A DNA stretch of 64,000 nucleotides from Chitinivorax tropicus (GTDB lineage Bacteria > Pseudomonadota > Gammaproteobacteria > Burkholderiales > SCOH01), in contig NZ_JACHHY010000008.1 of the NCBI RefSeq assembly GCF_014202905.1, positions 62,001 to 126,000 of the forward strand, given 5' to 3'. The position numbers and the translations under genes are program-made. Below, in pieces: positions 53,790 to 62,900 of this stretch. Position 1 is the stretch's first letter, and each line of letters begins with the position of its first letter. The notes under the pieces are model-generated. The model was not told the DNA's origin. It worked only from the letters and a program-made list of their open reading frames with translations, and made no database searches.

Positions 53790-54161
53790 CCCATCATGCG
53801 TGCTTGCCCCGATGCCTGCGATGACCTATCGCCGCGAAAGTGCTGCACTTTTAGCTTTCCACTCCCGCTTCCGCATCACCACCGCTCCAACTGTGGCGGT
53901 TCGGCACCTGGGCTCATTCGTCCCGCTCTTGTCGGTTGTACCTGTGCCCTGGGGAGTACGGGCTGCATCCAGCTCGGCAGCAAGATAGGCGCGGCTTGCG
54001 TCAAAGCAGTATATAAAGGAGATACAGCGTCGCTGGGTCTGCCTTTCCCATGATGGAAACAGGGTCTAGGTAGTACTGCATATTTATATCGAGATGGGTA
54101 CATGTGATGATCGGGAAGTATCTGATGAAAGAGATGTGAACTGTTCCAAAGCGGGAGGAAT

Positions 54162-54995
54162 ATGAAAAAGGTCTGGCAAATGTCATTCAATACATTGGCG
54201 CTGGTTGCCGTTGGGGGCTTGTTCTCACCTGCCCGTGCAGATGGTCTGGACGAAATCCGGCGAGCGGGTGAAATAAGGGTCGGGGTGGTGACGGACATTG
54301 CTCCTTTCGGCTACATTGATCCGAAAACCCAGCTGGTGGCGGGTTACGATATTGATTTCGCCAAGTTCGTCGCGCAGCAGCTCGGTGTGAAAGTGGCATT
54401 CACTGTCCTGCAGCGTGACGACCGTCTACCTGCCCTGAAGGAAAAACGTGTCGATCTGGTGGTGGCGGCGTTGATCAACGCGCCAGAACGCGCCAAAGAA
54501 GTAGACATGAGTTACAGCTACTTTGTCAGCGTACCCAAAATCGCAGCAAAAGCAGGCCGTTTCAGCGAGCTCAGCCAGTTGCAGGCCGCGCGGATCTGCG
54601 CTCCGAAAGGCTCTTTCCTACTGTCTGTCATCAAGGAGGCCTTGCCAGCAGCCACGCCCGTGATTTCCGACACCAATGTGCAGGCATTTCAGAATCTGAT
54701 GAAGGGAGATTGTGATGCAGTTGCCGGGTCGGCGGCGGCATTACGGCACCAATTGCAACGGATGCCCGCGGACAGCGGGCTAGAAGTGCCCGACATTCCA
54801 CTCAGCATGAAGCGCCTCAGCATGGCTGTCCATAAAGATGAGACCCGGTTGCTGGATGCGGTGAATGCCGCTTTGTTGCAAGCCGAGAAATCAGGCAAGG
54901 CGATCAGGATGTTTGAACGGCATTTCGGCAAGCAATCCGTTGCACCGCAGATGCGTGCTTTCAAAATCTACGCGGATACCGTAAAAGCGGAGTAG
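54162..54995 (+). CDS. Periplasmic amino-acid-type solute-binding protein (SBP family 3)
   Basis: 277 aa. Signal peptide ends near A-R-A-D (about 26). Family 3 start L-D-E-I-R-R-A-G-E-I-R-V-G-V and F-G-Y-I-D-P-K-T-Q-L-V-A-G-Y-D-I-D-F-A-K; R-L-P-A-L-K-E-K-R-V-D-L-V-V-A-A near 90. Binds a polar amino acid or related compound. No permease or ATPase gene flanks it, so it either serves a transporter elsewhere or is a sensor-type binding protein. GGGAGGAAT before the start. Confidence 0.87.
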   Translation: MKKVWQMSFNTLALVAVGGLFSPARADGLDEIRRAGEIRVGVVTDIAPFGYIDPKTQLVAGYDIDFAKFVAQQLGVKVAFTVLQRDDRLPALKEKRVDLVVAALINAPERAKEVDMSYSYFVSVPKIAAKAGRFSELSQLQAARICAPKGSFLLSVIKEALPAATPVISDTNVQAFQNLMKGDCDAVAGSAAALRHQLQRMPADSGLEVPDIPLSMKRLSMAVHKDETRLLDAVNAALLQAEKSGKAIRMFERHFGKQSVAPQMRAFKIYADTVKAE

Positions 54996-55062
54996 CGATT
55001 CGCCATTTCTTGCCATATGAGCCAAAGACCACTGCCAGCGCTTGGACGTTGTGCAGTCGAAT

Positions 55063-55090
55063 AAAAAGCCAAGCCATGTTTGGCTTTTTT
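55063..55090 (+). terminator. Intrinsic terminator of the solute-binding protein gene
   Basis: Perfect 10-bp stem AAAAAGCCAA/TTGGCTTTTT (55063-55072, 55079-55088), loop GCCATG, and T tract to 55091. Confidence 0.9.
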
Positions 55091-55294
55091 TGTGCCAATC
55101 ATGTCTGCATCCTGACGGAATGGCTGAAGCAATTGTGTATGCCCGGGGCAGGCTGATCTGCTGATTTTGCAATGCCCTGATGACGGCACATGGGTGTCTA
55201 TGTCTGTATGTCATCAATTGAGTAAATTCAAAGAATTGCTTGGTTTTTATCGAATTGATTGATGATGACAAATCACTAATTTCGAATGTTGTAC

Positions 55295-55322
55295 TTGACT
55301 TGCATCAAGCGTGTGTTAAATT
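55295..55322 (+). promoter_or_regulatory. Promoter of the GbsR-type regulator with an FNR/ANR-like box
   Basis: TTGACTTGCATCAA (55295-55308) matches the FNR consensus TTGAT-N4-ATCAA at nine of ten fixed positions. The same bases give a -35 TTGACT (55295-55300) with a 16-bp spacer to -10 TAAATT (55317-55322). An oxygen regulator bound here would sit on the -35 and so more likely repress than activate. Confidence 0.55.
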
Positions 55323-55339
55323 TTCAGTAATTACTGAAA
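55322..55339. promoter_or_regulatory. Perfect 18-bp palindrome, likely operator
   Basis: TTTCAGTAATTACTGAAA, exactly its own reverse complement, ten bases before the regulator's ATG (55350) and covering the expected transcription start. A MarR/GbsR-fold dimer typically binds such a site, so autorepression is likely. Confidence 0.65.
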
Positions 55340-55349
55340 GTTCAAAAAT

Positions 55350-55925
55350 ATGAATCTGACACCTTTGATCCAGTCTTTTGTCTTGCACTTCGGTGAGATG
55401 GGCAGTCGCTGGGGTATCAACCGGACAGTTGGCCAGATCTACGCGTTGCTGTTTGTCTCCCACCGCCCGCTGAATGCCGACGAGATTGCGGAGGCCCTGG
55501 GGTTTTCTCGTTCGAACGTCAGCATGGGCTTGAAAGAGTTGGAAAGCTGGCGCTTGACCAAGCCACAACATCAGCCAGGTGATCGCCGCGAGTATTTCAC
55601 TGCGCCCGATGATGTCTGGGCAATCTTCCGCACATTGGCAGAGGAGCGTCGCAAACGCGAGGTGGACCCGACTTTGTCCATGCTGCGAGCCGCGCTGATG
55701 GAAACACCTGCGACTGACGAGGAGCGCCACGCACAGGAGCGGATGCGCGAGATGCATGCTTTGATCGAGCAGGTGACCAATTGGTTCACTGATGTGCAGC
55801 GCCTGGAGGCGGATACCTTGGTTCAGCTGATGAATCTGGGCTCGAAGGTACAAAAGGTGCTGGAGCTGAAGGACAAATTCACCCTGTTTGCCGGTGGCCG
55901 CGCGCAGGGTGGGGATGCAGACTGA
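55350..55925 (+). CDS. GbsR/MarR family transcriptional regulator
   Basis: 191 aa. N-terminal F-V-L-H-F-G-E-M-G-S-R-W-G-I-N-R-T-V-G-Q-I-Y-A-L-L is the GbsR signature; winged helix-turn-helix with L-N-A-D-E-I-A-E-A-L-G-F-S-R-S-N-V-S-M-G-L-K-E-L; long C-terminal dimer helices. It precedes the bd-type oxidase genes on the same strand, with 334 bp between, and probably controls them and itself. Confidence 0.88.
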   Translation: MNLTPLIQSFVLHFGEMGSRWGINRTVGQIYALLFVSHRPLNADEIAEALGFSRSNVSMGLKELESWRLTKPQHQPGDRREYFTAPDDVWAIFRTLAEERRKREVDPTLSMLRAALMETPATDEERHAQERMREMHALIEQVTNWFTDVQRLEADTLVQLMNLGSKVQKVLELKDKFTLFAGGRAQGGDAD

Positions 55926-56133
55926 ACACAAGCAATCATAAGCCTGGGCCAAAGCGTGGACGCGCCGATGTGTATCAGGCGGATGGGGGCGATCGATCAC
56001 CCATCGAATAACCACTGGAGATACATGGGCACTCAGTAATTTGTCTGATCAAACGACGGGTTCTGTGCTGTCTCCATCTGTTGTACCTGCTTGCTGTCTT
56101 GGGAAAATCCGAGCGGGGAGCAGACCAAGTTCT

Positions 56134-56144
56134 GTTGACATGGC
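56134..56144 (+). repeat. Dispersed motif GTTGACATGGC, copy 3
   Basis: With flanks CCAAGTTCT and TTCGTGGCCTG it matches the 3951 copy over about 30 bases with few differences. Confidence 0.45.
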
Positions 56145-56197
56145 TTCGTGGCCTGCCGTGAAGTGATACCTACAGGACTCTAACTATATCAATGCGT

Positions 56198-56213
56198 TAC
56201 CGTTATAGCGGTA
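56198..56213. promoter_or_regulatory. Imperfect dyad upstream of cioA
   Basis: TACCGTTATAGCGGTA, 14 of 16 bases symmetric, 46 bp before the start codon. Different from the palindrome before the regulator gene. Confidence 0.35.
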
Positions 56214-56259
56214 CATGAGGAGACAGGCATGGTGCAGTTCATTCATACAGGAATTCGTC

Positions 56260-57597
56260 ATGGACCCAGTCGTACTCGCCCGCATTCAATTTGCGGCCAA
56301 TATCACGTTTCATATTCTGTTTCCGGCCATCAGCATTGCGCTGGCCTGGGTGTTGTTGTTCTTCAAGTGGCAAGGTAGTCGCACGGGTAACCCCGCCTGG
56401 CGGGATGCCTATCAATTCTGGGTCAAGATATTTGCCCTGACATTCGCACTGGGTGTGGTCACCGGTATCACCATGAGCTTCCAGTTCGGCACCAACTGGC
56501 CGGGCTTTATGCAGACGGTGGGTAATATCGCCGGCCCGCTATTGGCCGCCGAGGTGTTGACGGCTTTTTTCCTGGAGGCCACCTTCCTGGGCATCATGCT
56601 GTTTGGCGCCAATCGGGTTTCCAATCGCGTGCATACCTTGGCCACGGCTTTGGTGGCCATTGGTACGACACTGTCGGCCTTTTGGATATTGGTGCTCAAC
56701 TCGTGGATGCAGACCCCAGTGGGTTTCGAAATGATCAATGGGCAAGCGCACGCTACCGATTGGCTGGCGATCTTGTTCAATCCTTCCTTTCCTTATCGAT
56801 TCACCCACATGTTGTTGGCGTCTGGTCTGACGGTGGCCTTTTTGATTGCAGGGCTGTCGGCCTATCGTTACCTGCGCGGGGAGCGCTCTGCGGGGCTGAT
56901 GGTGTCGTTGAAGACGGGTATTGCGCTGGCGGCGTTGCTGATCCCGTTGCAGATCGTCGTGGGCGACCTGCATGGCTTGAATACATTGAAACATCAGCCC
57001 GCCAAGTTGGCCGCCATGGAGGGTATCTGGCAGACCCAGCGCGGGGTGGATGCGGTCTTGTTCGCCATTCCAGATAGCCAAGCCAAGACCAATCACTTTG
57101 AGATAGCCATCCCCAAGCTGGCCAGCCTCTATCTGACCCATGATTGGAATGGTGAGGTGAGCGGGCTGGATGCCTTTGAGGGTAAGCATCCGCCAGTGGG
57201 GCCGGTGTTCTGGGCATTCCGCATCATGGTCGGTGTTGGTTTGCTGATGCTGGCAGTGGCCTGGGTGGCTGCCTGGTATTGGCGCAAGCAGCAAGGGCTG
57301 CCGACCTGGATTGCCCGGGTGCTGGTCGGCATGACCTTTTCCGGCTGGGTTGCCCTGGTAGCAGGGTGGTATGTGACGGAAGTCGGTCGCCAGCCCTATC
57401 TGGTCTACGGCGTGTTGACTACTGCACAGGCCGCTTCAACCGTACCAGCCACGCAGATCAGCCTGTCCCTGGCGATGTACCTCAGCTTGTATCTTTGCCT
57501 GGGCTTCGCTTATGTCAAGGTGTTGTTCTATCTGGCTGGCAAGGCCGGCAGACAGGCCACCGAGCCAGCAACGGCAGGGAAGCCAGCCTATCAATAA
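56260..57597 (+). CDS. cioA: Cytochrome bd-type quinol oxidase subunit I, cyanide-insensitive (CIO) type
   Basis: 445 aa from ATG 56260 (AGGAATTCGTC upstream). Heme ligands in place: His18 (F-H-I-L-F-P), His183 (F-T-H-M-L-L-A-S-G) and Met323 (F-R-I-M-V-G). Acidic residues E98 and E106 (A-E-V-L-T-A-F-F-L-E-A-T-F) and G-W-Y-V-T-E-V-G-R-Q-P-Y are conserved. The quinol loop between about 240 and 310 is short, as in CioA rather than E. coli CydA (about 520 aa). Reduces oxygen with quinol at the membrane, with high oxygen affinity or cyanide tolerance. Confidence 0.93.
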   Translation: MDPVVLARIQFAANITFHILFPAISIALAWVLLFFKWQGSRTGNPAWRDAYQFWVKIFALTFALGVVTGITMSFQFGTNWPGFMQTVGNIAGPLLAAEVLTAFFLEATFLGIMLFGANRVSNRVHTLATALVAIGTTLSAFWILVLNSWMQTPVGFEMINGQAHATDWLAILFNPSFPYRFTHMLLASGLTVAFLIAGLSAYRYLRGERSAGLMVSLKTGIALAALLIPLQIVVGDLHGLNTLKHQPAKLAAMEGIWQTQRGVDAVLFAIPDSQAKTNHFEIAIPKLASLYLTHDWNGEVSGLDAFEGKHPPVGPVFWAFRIMVGVGLLMLAVAWVAAWYWRKQQGLPTWIARVLVGMTFSGWVALVAGWYVTEVGRQPYLVYGVLTTAQAASTVPATQISLSLAMYLSLYLCLGFAYVKVLFYLAGKAGRQATEPATAGKPAYQ

Positions 57598-57679
57598 GAC
57601 GGGGCGGATGCGCTCTGATGCGATGCCGCTTGTTGTGCGCGTGCCGCTAACGGCACGTTGTTGAAAAAGGATGTAGACA

Positions 57680-58678
57680 ATGCTAGACCTGAACATGTTT
57701 CTGCCCTTGCTCTTCCTGGGCCTGATGGGCCTCGCCATGCTGATCTATGTGATCCTGGACGGCTACGACCTGGGTGTGGGTGTACTGATGCACTGGGCCA
57801 GCCCAGAGGAAAAAGATCGCATGATTGCCGCGATCGGCCCATTTTGGGATGCCAATGAAACCTGGCTGGTGCTGGGGGTGGGAATTTTGCTGGTGGCGTT
57901 TCCGATGGCACAGGGGGCGATTCTGACAGCGCTGTATCTGCCGGTCGCGTTGATGTTGGCTGGCTTGATTCTGCGTGGCGTGGCATTTGATTTTCGTGCC
58001 AAAGCCCATGCAGATCACAAAGCCAGGTGGGATCGGCTGTTCACCCTGGGCTCGCTGATTGCAGGTCTGGCACAGGGATTCATGCTCGGCATGTATGTGA
58101 CCGGCCTGGATTACACGCCACATGCGATGGCTTTTGCAGCGGTGGTTGCAGTCTGTCTGGTGGCTGGTTATGCCCTGCTGGGGGCATGCTGGCTGGTGTT
58201 GAAGACTGAGGGCGGGCTGCAGCGCAAAGCCATTCAATGGGGAAAGCGTTGCCTGAAATGGGCAGGCTTAGGTATTGCGCTGATTTCCATTGCCACGCCG
58301 TGGGCGAGCGAGCGGGTCGCCAGCCGCTGGTTCAACATGCCCGAATTCTTTCTGATGCTGCCCATCCCTGTGATGACTGCAGCGCTGCTGGTGGGGGCCT
58401 ATCAGCTGCTGAAACGCCTGCCACGGGTCAATGACCGATGGTCATGGGCGCCGTTTGCCTGCGTGGTCGGGGTGTTCGTGTTGGCATTTCATGGCTTGGC
58501 CTATAGCGTCTTCCCCTATCTGATCATGGATAGAATGACCGCCTGGCAAGGTGCGGCATCCATCGAGTCACTGAAGATCCTGGCGGTCGGCACCTTGATC
58601 GTGCTGCCTGCCATCCTGTGCTACACCGCGTACTCCTATTACGTGTTTCGTGGCAAGGCGCGTGACCTGGTGTATTGA
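57680..58678 (+). CDS. cioB: Cytochrome bd-type quinol oxidase subunit II
   Basis: 332 aa, shorter than E. coli CydB (379) and typical of CioB. Eight or so membrane helices; G-Y-D-L-G-V-G and W-D-A-N-E-T-W-L-V-L near residues 25-65 are CydB-family marks. 82 bp after cioA. No small CydX-like gene follows, as is common for CIO-type enzymes. Confidence 0.92.
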   Translation: MLDLNMFLPLLFLGLMGLAMLIYVILDGYDLGVGVLMHWASPEEKDRMIAAIGPFWDANETWLVLGVGILLVAFPMAQGAILTALYLPVALMLAGLILRGVAFDFRAKAHADHKARWDRLFTLGSLIAGLAQGFMLGMYVTGLDYTPHAMAFAAVVAVCLVAGYALLGACWLVLKTEGGLQRKAIQWGKRCLKWAGLGIALISIATPWASERVASRWFNMPEFFLMLPIPVMTAALLVGAYQLLKRLPRVNDRWSWAPFACVVGVFVLAFHGLAYSVFPYLIMDRMTAWQGAASIESLKILAVGTLIVLPAILCYTAYSYYVFRGKARDLVY

Positions 58679-58976
58679 TGGCGGAGTCCCCCGGCAGCGG
58701 CTGGTAGCGCACATGGCCTGTAGGATGTCGCGCCAACTCCGCTTGGGGCCGGAAACGCCATCAACAGATCTGGAGCCAACCAGCAGCAGGTCGTCGGTCA
58801 GATGTGGATTCATTGTGGAGGGTCACACTTGCCAATCAATGGGCGTGCTATAACAATGCTCGGCTATTCAAAAACCATAGCTTTTGACAGTCATCGGTCA
58901 CAAGCCGATTGGCCCTTGTTTTATCCCCCCACAGGCTGCTTGTGCCTCGCGCCACAGCCGAATGAAGAGGTTTACC
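58679..58976. other. Gap between cioB and tpiA
   Basis: 298 bp. No RNA gene, small protein or clear hairpin recognised; GAAGAGG at 58964-58970 is the tpiA ribosome site. Confidence 0.4.
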
Positions 58977-59744
58977 ATGTCGAGAAAACTGATTGCCGCA
59001 AACTGGAAAATGAACGGCAGCCTGGCCCAATGTCGCGAGCTGCTGCCACCCCTGGCAAGCGTTGCCCGTGACAGCTTACCGCTGGTGGTCTGCCCGCCCG
59101 CCTGTTATCTGCCGACAGTTGCGGCGTTGGCAGCGGATAGCGCATTGCAAGTGGGGGCGCAAGATGCCGCCCAGCATGATGCGGGAGCCTATACCGGTGA
59201 GATGTCAGCCGCCATGCTGCGCGAGCTGGGTTGTCAATACGCTATTGTCGGCCACTCCGAGCGGCGGCATGGGCTGGGTGAAACAGACGACATGGTGGCG
59301 GCCAAAGCGGCGGCTTGTCTACGGCATGGCCTGACACCGATCATCTGCATCGGTGAGACACAAGCCCAATATGAAGCAGGCCAGACCGCAGACGTGGTCG
59401 AGCGCCAGGTGAAAGCCGTTCTGGCGCGCGTTGTGGCGGAAGATCTGGTGAAAACAGTATTTGCCTATGAGCCGGTCTGGGCGATTGGCACCGGCCTTGC
59501 GGCCACACCAGAACAGGCACAAGCCGTGCACGCCAGCATCCGGGCCCTGCTGACGCAAGCAGGCGGGGGCGAGGCAGCCAAACGCGTACCTGTGCTCTAC
59601 GGTGGCAGCGTCAAGGCGGGCAACGCAGCCAGCCTGTTTGCCATGCCCGATATTGATGGTGCATTGGTAGGCGGTGCTTCGCTGGTTGCAGCGGAGATGG
59701 TGGCGATTTATCAGGCCGGGTTGAACACCTTCCAGCTGGACTGA
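58977..59744 (+). CDS. tpiA: Triosephosphate isomerase
   Basis: 255 aa from ATG 58977, same as E. coli TpiA. Catalytic residues: Lys11 (N-W-K-M-N-G), His93 (I-V-G-H-S-E-R-R) and Glu165 (A-Y-E-P-V-W-A-I-G-T-G); phosphate-gripping Y-G-G-S-V near the end. Interconverts dihydroxyacetone phosphate and glyceraldehyde 3-phosphate. In many betaproteobacteria the gene lies next to secG and the nuo operon; here it stands alone, so it may be a second copy. A hairpin follows the stop. Confidence 0.94.
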   Translation: MSRKLIAANWKMNGSLAQCRELLPPLASVARDSLPLVVCPPACYLPTVAALAADSALQVGAQDAAQHDAGAYTGEMSAAMLRELGCQYAIVGHSERRHGLGETDDMVAAKAAACLRHGLTPIICIGETQAQYEAGQTADVVERQVKAVLARVVAEDLVKTVFAYEPVWAIGTGLAATPEQAQAVHASIRALLTQAGGGEAAKRVPVLYGGSVKAGNAASLFAMPDIDGALVGGASLVAAEMVAIYQAGLNTFQLD

Positions 59745-59761
59745 GCACCCGCTCTGCGCGA

Positions 59762-59788
59762 CAAAGGCCGATTACATCGGCCTTTGTT
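59762..59788 (+). terminator. Terminator-like hairpin after tpiA
   Basis: CAAAGGCCGAT (59762-59772), loop TAC, ATCGGCCTTTG (59776-59786): perfect 11-bp stem, few T after it. Confidence 0.75.
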
Positions 59789-59882
59789 ACTTCTGCTCGG
59801 ACCATTGTGGTAGCTGGGTATCGATCATCGTCTGGCTGCTGAGTGATTGAACCCCACCAACTACAGTAGGGAAACCACACCA

Positions 59883-59901
59883 CGCCAGCCTCGGGCTGGC
59901 G
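59883..59901 (-). terminator. Hairpin after the RTX gene
   Basis: CGCCAGCC/GGCTGGCG, 8-bp stem with a 3-nt loop, 22 bp past the RTX stop on the minus strand. No long T run. Confidence 0.5.
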
Positions 59902-59922
59902 CGGTATCGCGAACCGTTGCGA

Positions 59923-62900
59923 TTACATCGGTGAAGCAGCCATCATCATGCGCGGGCTTTGTTGTGGCATGATGGAATGGCTGGTGCCCATGCCTGAGGT
60001 ATCTGCACCAAAGCTGGCCATACTTTGAATCAACATATCAGCAGACTGGCTAGCTGTGGTGGAACTGCTGGCTTCGCTATCGAGCTTCGGCTCCGTCCAC
60101 TCGTTTAGTGCTCCGACGGTCAATAGATCGAGATCGCGTACCACCCCATCTTTCGATGTGATCAGTCTGATTTCAGCGGGAAGAATGGTCAAGGTGTGGA
60201 CGTTGACTTCTGTTTTGCCGACTTTTACCTCAATGGTCCAGCCATAGACATCAGTCTCTTTTGATGCAGACGGGGGACGCGCACTATCCCGGTAGGCTTT
60301 GTAGGTGATCTGCACATCTTTTTGCTCCGCCCCATCCACAACCAAAATCATTTCCTTGGTTCGCCGAGTATCATCATAGATGATGTCAGTGCCATCTTGC
60401 GTGCCAAAGCGGATTTTTGTTGCTATATCCTTGCGGATAGAGATTTTGTCGTTGCCGCCGCCTCCGACGATTTCAGCGATATTATTACCTGCTGAGCCAT
60501 ACAAAGAGATGTTGTCATTGTCCTCTCCACCATCGACCAGGATGTCGCTGTTGTTCATGATTATGTTCAAACTATCTCGTCCGTGACCTCCAAAAAATGA
60601 GCCATTACTCCAACTGGCTTGATAGGCCTCACCATTGCTGGTGAGCGTGTCATCACCCTTTCCAAGGAATACCGACAAATCGCTGGCCGCACCAAAGTCA
60701 AAGAAATCGTTACCCTCATCCAAGCCAAATGTTCGTAAGCTATCTTGCTGTGATATGGAGATTACGTCATTGAATAAGGTTCCGGTCAGCGCTTCATAGT
60801 GTTTAAGCAGTCCTGTTGGGCCACGTTGGCCAGACTTTATCTGTCCTTCACCAATATCTGTCGTTGAATAGATCAGGCCAGACCTCAGCCCCTGGAATTG
60901 GGCGATATCATTACCATTGCCACCATTGGCTGACTCTGAAATGTCATTGAAGAAGGTTCTGTCGTCACCATTGCCCATGTTCAACTTGTCACCGATACTG
61001 ACTTGAGCTGTGTCGTCACCATCCAATAGATCAATAGTGTCACCGCCGCCATTGGAGGAATAGATGTCGCTGCCTGCCGTACCACGGACTTTGTCGGCAA
61101 ATGTAGAGCCTTTCCAGGTATGGATATTGGTTCCGCGAGCAATGTCGATGGAGACACCTTTCGTGGCCATATGGAAGCTGACGGTATTTGTTCCCATGCC
61201 CCCATCCAGCTCAGACAGCATTTCACTTAATATGAACATGTCATCGCCAGAGCCTGCCTTGATGGTGACATTGGGACTGTTGGTGTTGATGTAGGCTGAA
61301 TCGAGAGAGGAGCGTCGATTGTCCAACACCAGATTGGGCAGGCTTTCCCCGTCACCGTAGTCAATCTGATAAATGGAATCCAAACCTTTTCCACTGTGTT
61401 GCTCATTCAATACCCCGTCCAGTTGAAGGACACCATTCGACGCTTGTTGGTCATTTATTTTTTTACTGGTATTGACTGTGTATTTCCCATTTACATTGGT
61501 ACCAATGTCTACCCAATCCGATACATTTTTGTCCTGGCCCAGGTATTTGAATTCCTGTTTTATCGATGTGATTAAATGGAAGTTTTGGACATTGGCGTCA
61601 CGGGCGTACTTGGAGAATTTATCTGTGCTATTTTGGGCGAGATAATGCAGCCTTTCCAAAAATGCCTCCTGATACCACTGGGCGTCCATCTGTTTCAGCA
61701 TTTTTCCTTTGAGGTCAGCTGTATAAATGCCGGAGAACCAGTTGACAATAGGTGTGGCATCAAGCGCCGCAATCTGGTGAAGCGTTTGAACCACACTTGC
61801 TTCATGGAGCAGCCCCTTGCCCATAAAGTCACTATGAGTTTTGTCCAGCTGGATGGCTTGGCCAATGGAAGAGAAATTAGGAACCAGCATGAACAATAGT
61901 GCCGCAGGGGGGCAGGCGATTGCGGTTGCAATGCCGGCAATTCCGACTGCGACGCCAACCACAGCGTTTCCGAGATCCCATTTTGCTTGCTCGCTGCTGA
62001 AGTCACCTTTGTAGGTTTCAGAAAGCACCGCGATGTTAACGAATGAGTTGACAGCCCCAATCACGGCCCCAGCAACTGCAAGACCTTGTGCTGCTCTGAG
62101 TGCCTTGACACCAGTGGCAACAGCGGCAAACAAGTCTGAGGCGAAGAATGCCGTGTCCTGAAGCAGTGACAGACCGACTTGAACCTTGCCAGCCACTGCA
62201 CCGGCGGGGGTGTTGAGGGCGGCATAGATATCGGATGCGACTGCAACCAAGTCAGCGGCAAAAAAAATGGTCGATTTCCCCATCTGTTTACCAAGTGCTT
62301 TACCTCTGAGGAAATTGAATTTAGCTTCCTCTCCAACTGATTTGATGATTCTGATTTTGCTTTCATCAATGGTATCAACGGTTTCTAGGTTGATCGACGC
62401 GGACTGCTTAAACAGTCGTTCGATTTTCTCTGGTAACTTGATCGTGATCTTTTCGGCATTCTTGTTGAAGGAGACATACAGATCGTTGAGGACACTGGCG
62501 GCGCTTTGTTTTTGGGCACGCGCTTCGATCATGGACAAGGCAAGTGCGAATGGAACTTGCAGCGCAGAGGTAGCGAACAGCGCAGCATTGATGGCGTGTT
62601 TGGTCTTTTCGTCTGAGTTGGCGGCGGCTACGGCTTCGCCAGGTACTGCAAACAGCAGAGCACCGCCAGAGCCCAACAGCCTCCCGAATTGTTGTGTCTT
62701 GGTGCGCTCGGTGTAACGTGTTGCCAATAGCTGATACTGGGAGTTGTTGAGCAATGAGCCTTTCAGCTTGGGGATTTCTTCCGCTTCGACTCTATATGAG
62801 GCTAGGGCAATGGCCGTTTTATTGGCATCCTCAAGCGTGGCATTGGGGTTGGCTTTTAAATTTCCCTCATGGATGCTTTGTGCCGTTTTTGAGATTATTT

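Larger units (their letters stand above)
53177..54161. other. 985-bp gene-free region holding a small-RNA candidate
   Basis: No credible protein. 53177-53530 shows little structure. 53537-53789 has promoter, stem-loops and terminator (separate entries). 53790-54140 keeps an open frame on the plus strand in part and GC-rich blocks, without protein-like signatures or a ribosome site; the frame crosses the terminator. GGGAGGAAT before 54162 serves the next gene. Confidence 0.55.
54996..55349. other. Regulatory gap before the GbsR-type regulator
   Basis: 354 bp. Holds the terminator of the solute-binding gene (55063-55090), then the promoter, FNR-like box and palindrome of the regulator (55295-55339), listed separately. 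Nothing else seen. Confidence 0.6.
55926..56259. other. Gap between the regulator and cioA
   Basis: 334 bp. Contains a dispersed motif copy (56134-56144) and an imperfect dyad (56198-56213), then GAGG and AGGAATTCGTC before the oxidase start. Expected to hold the oxidase promoter; no consensus pair was found with confidence. Confidence 0.45.

Noticed and set aside
53659-53988. 109-codon open frame in the gene-free stretch
   Set aside because: It passes through a perfect-looking terminator, has no ribosome site, and its composition is not protein-like.
58679-58976. CydX/CydH small subunit after cioB
   Set aside because: No short hydrophobic frame with a start and ribosome site is present.
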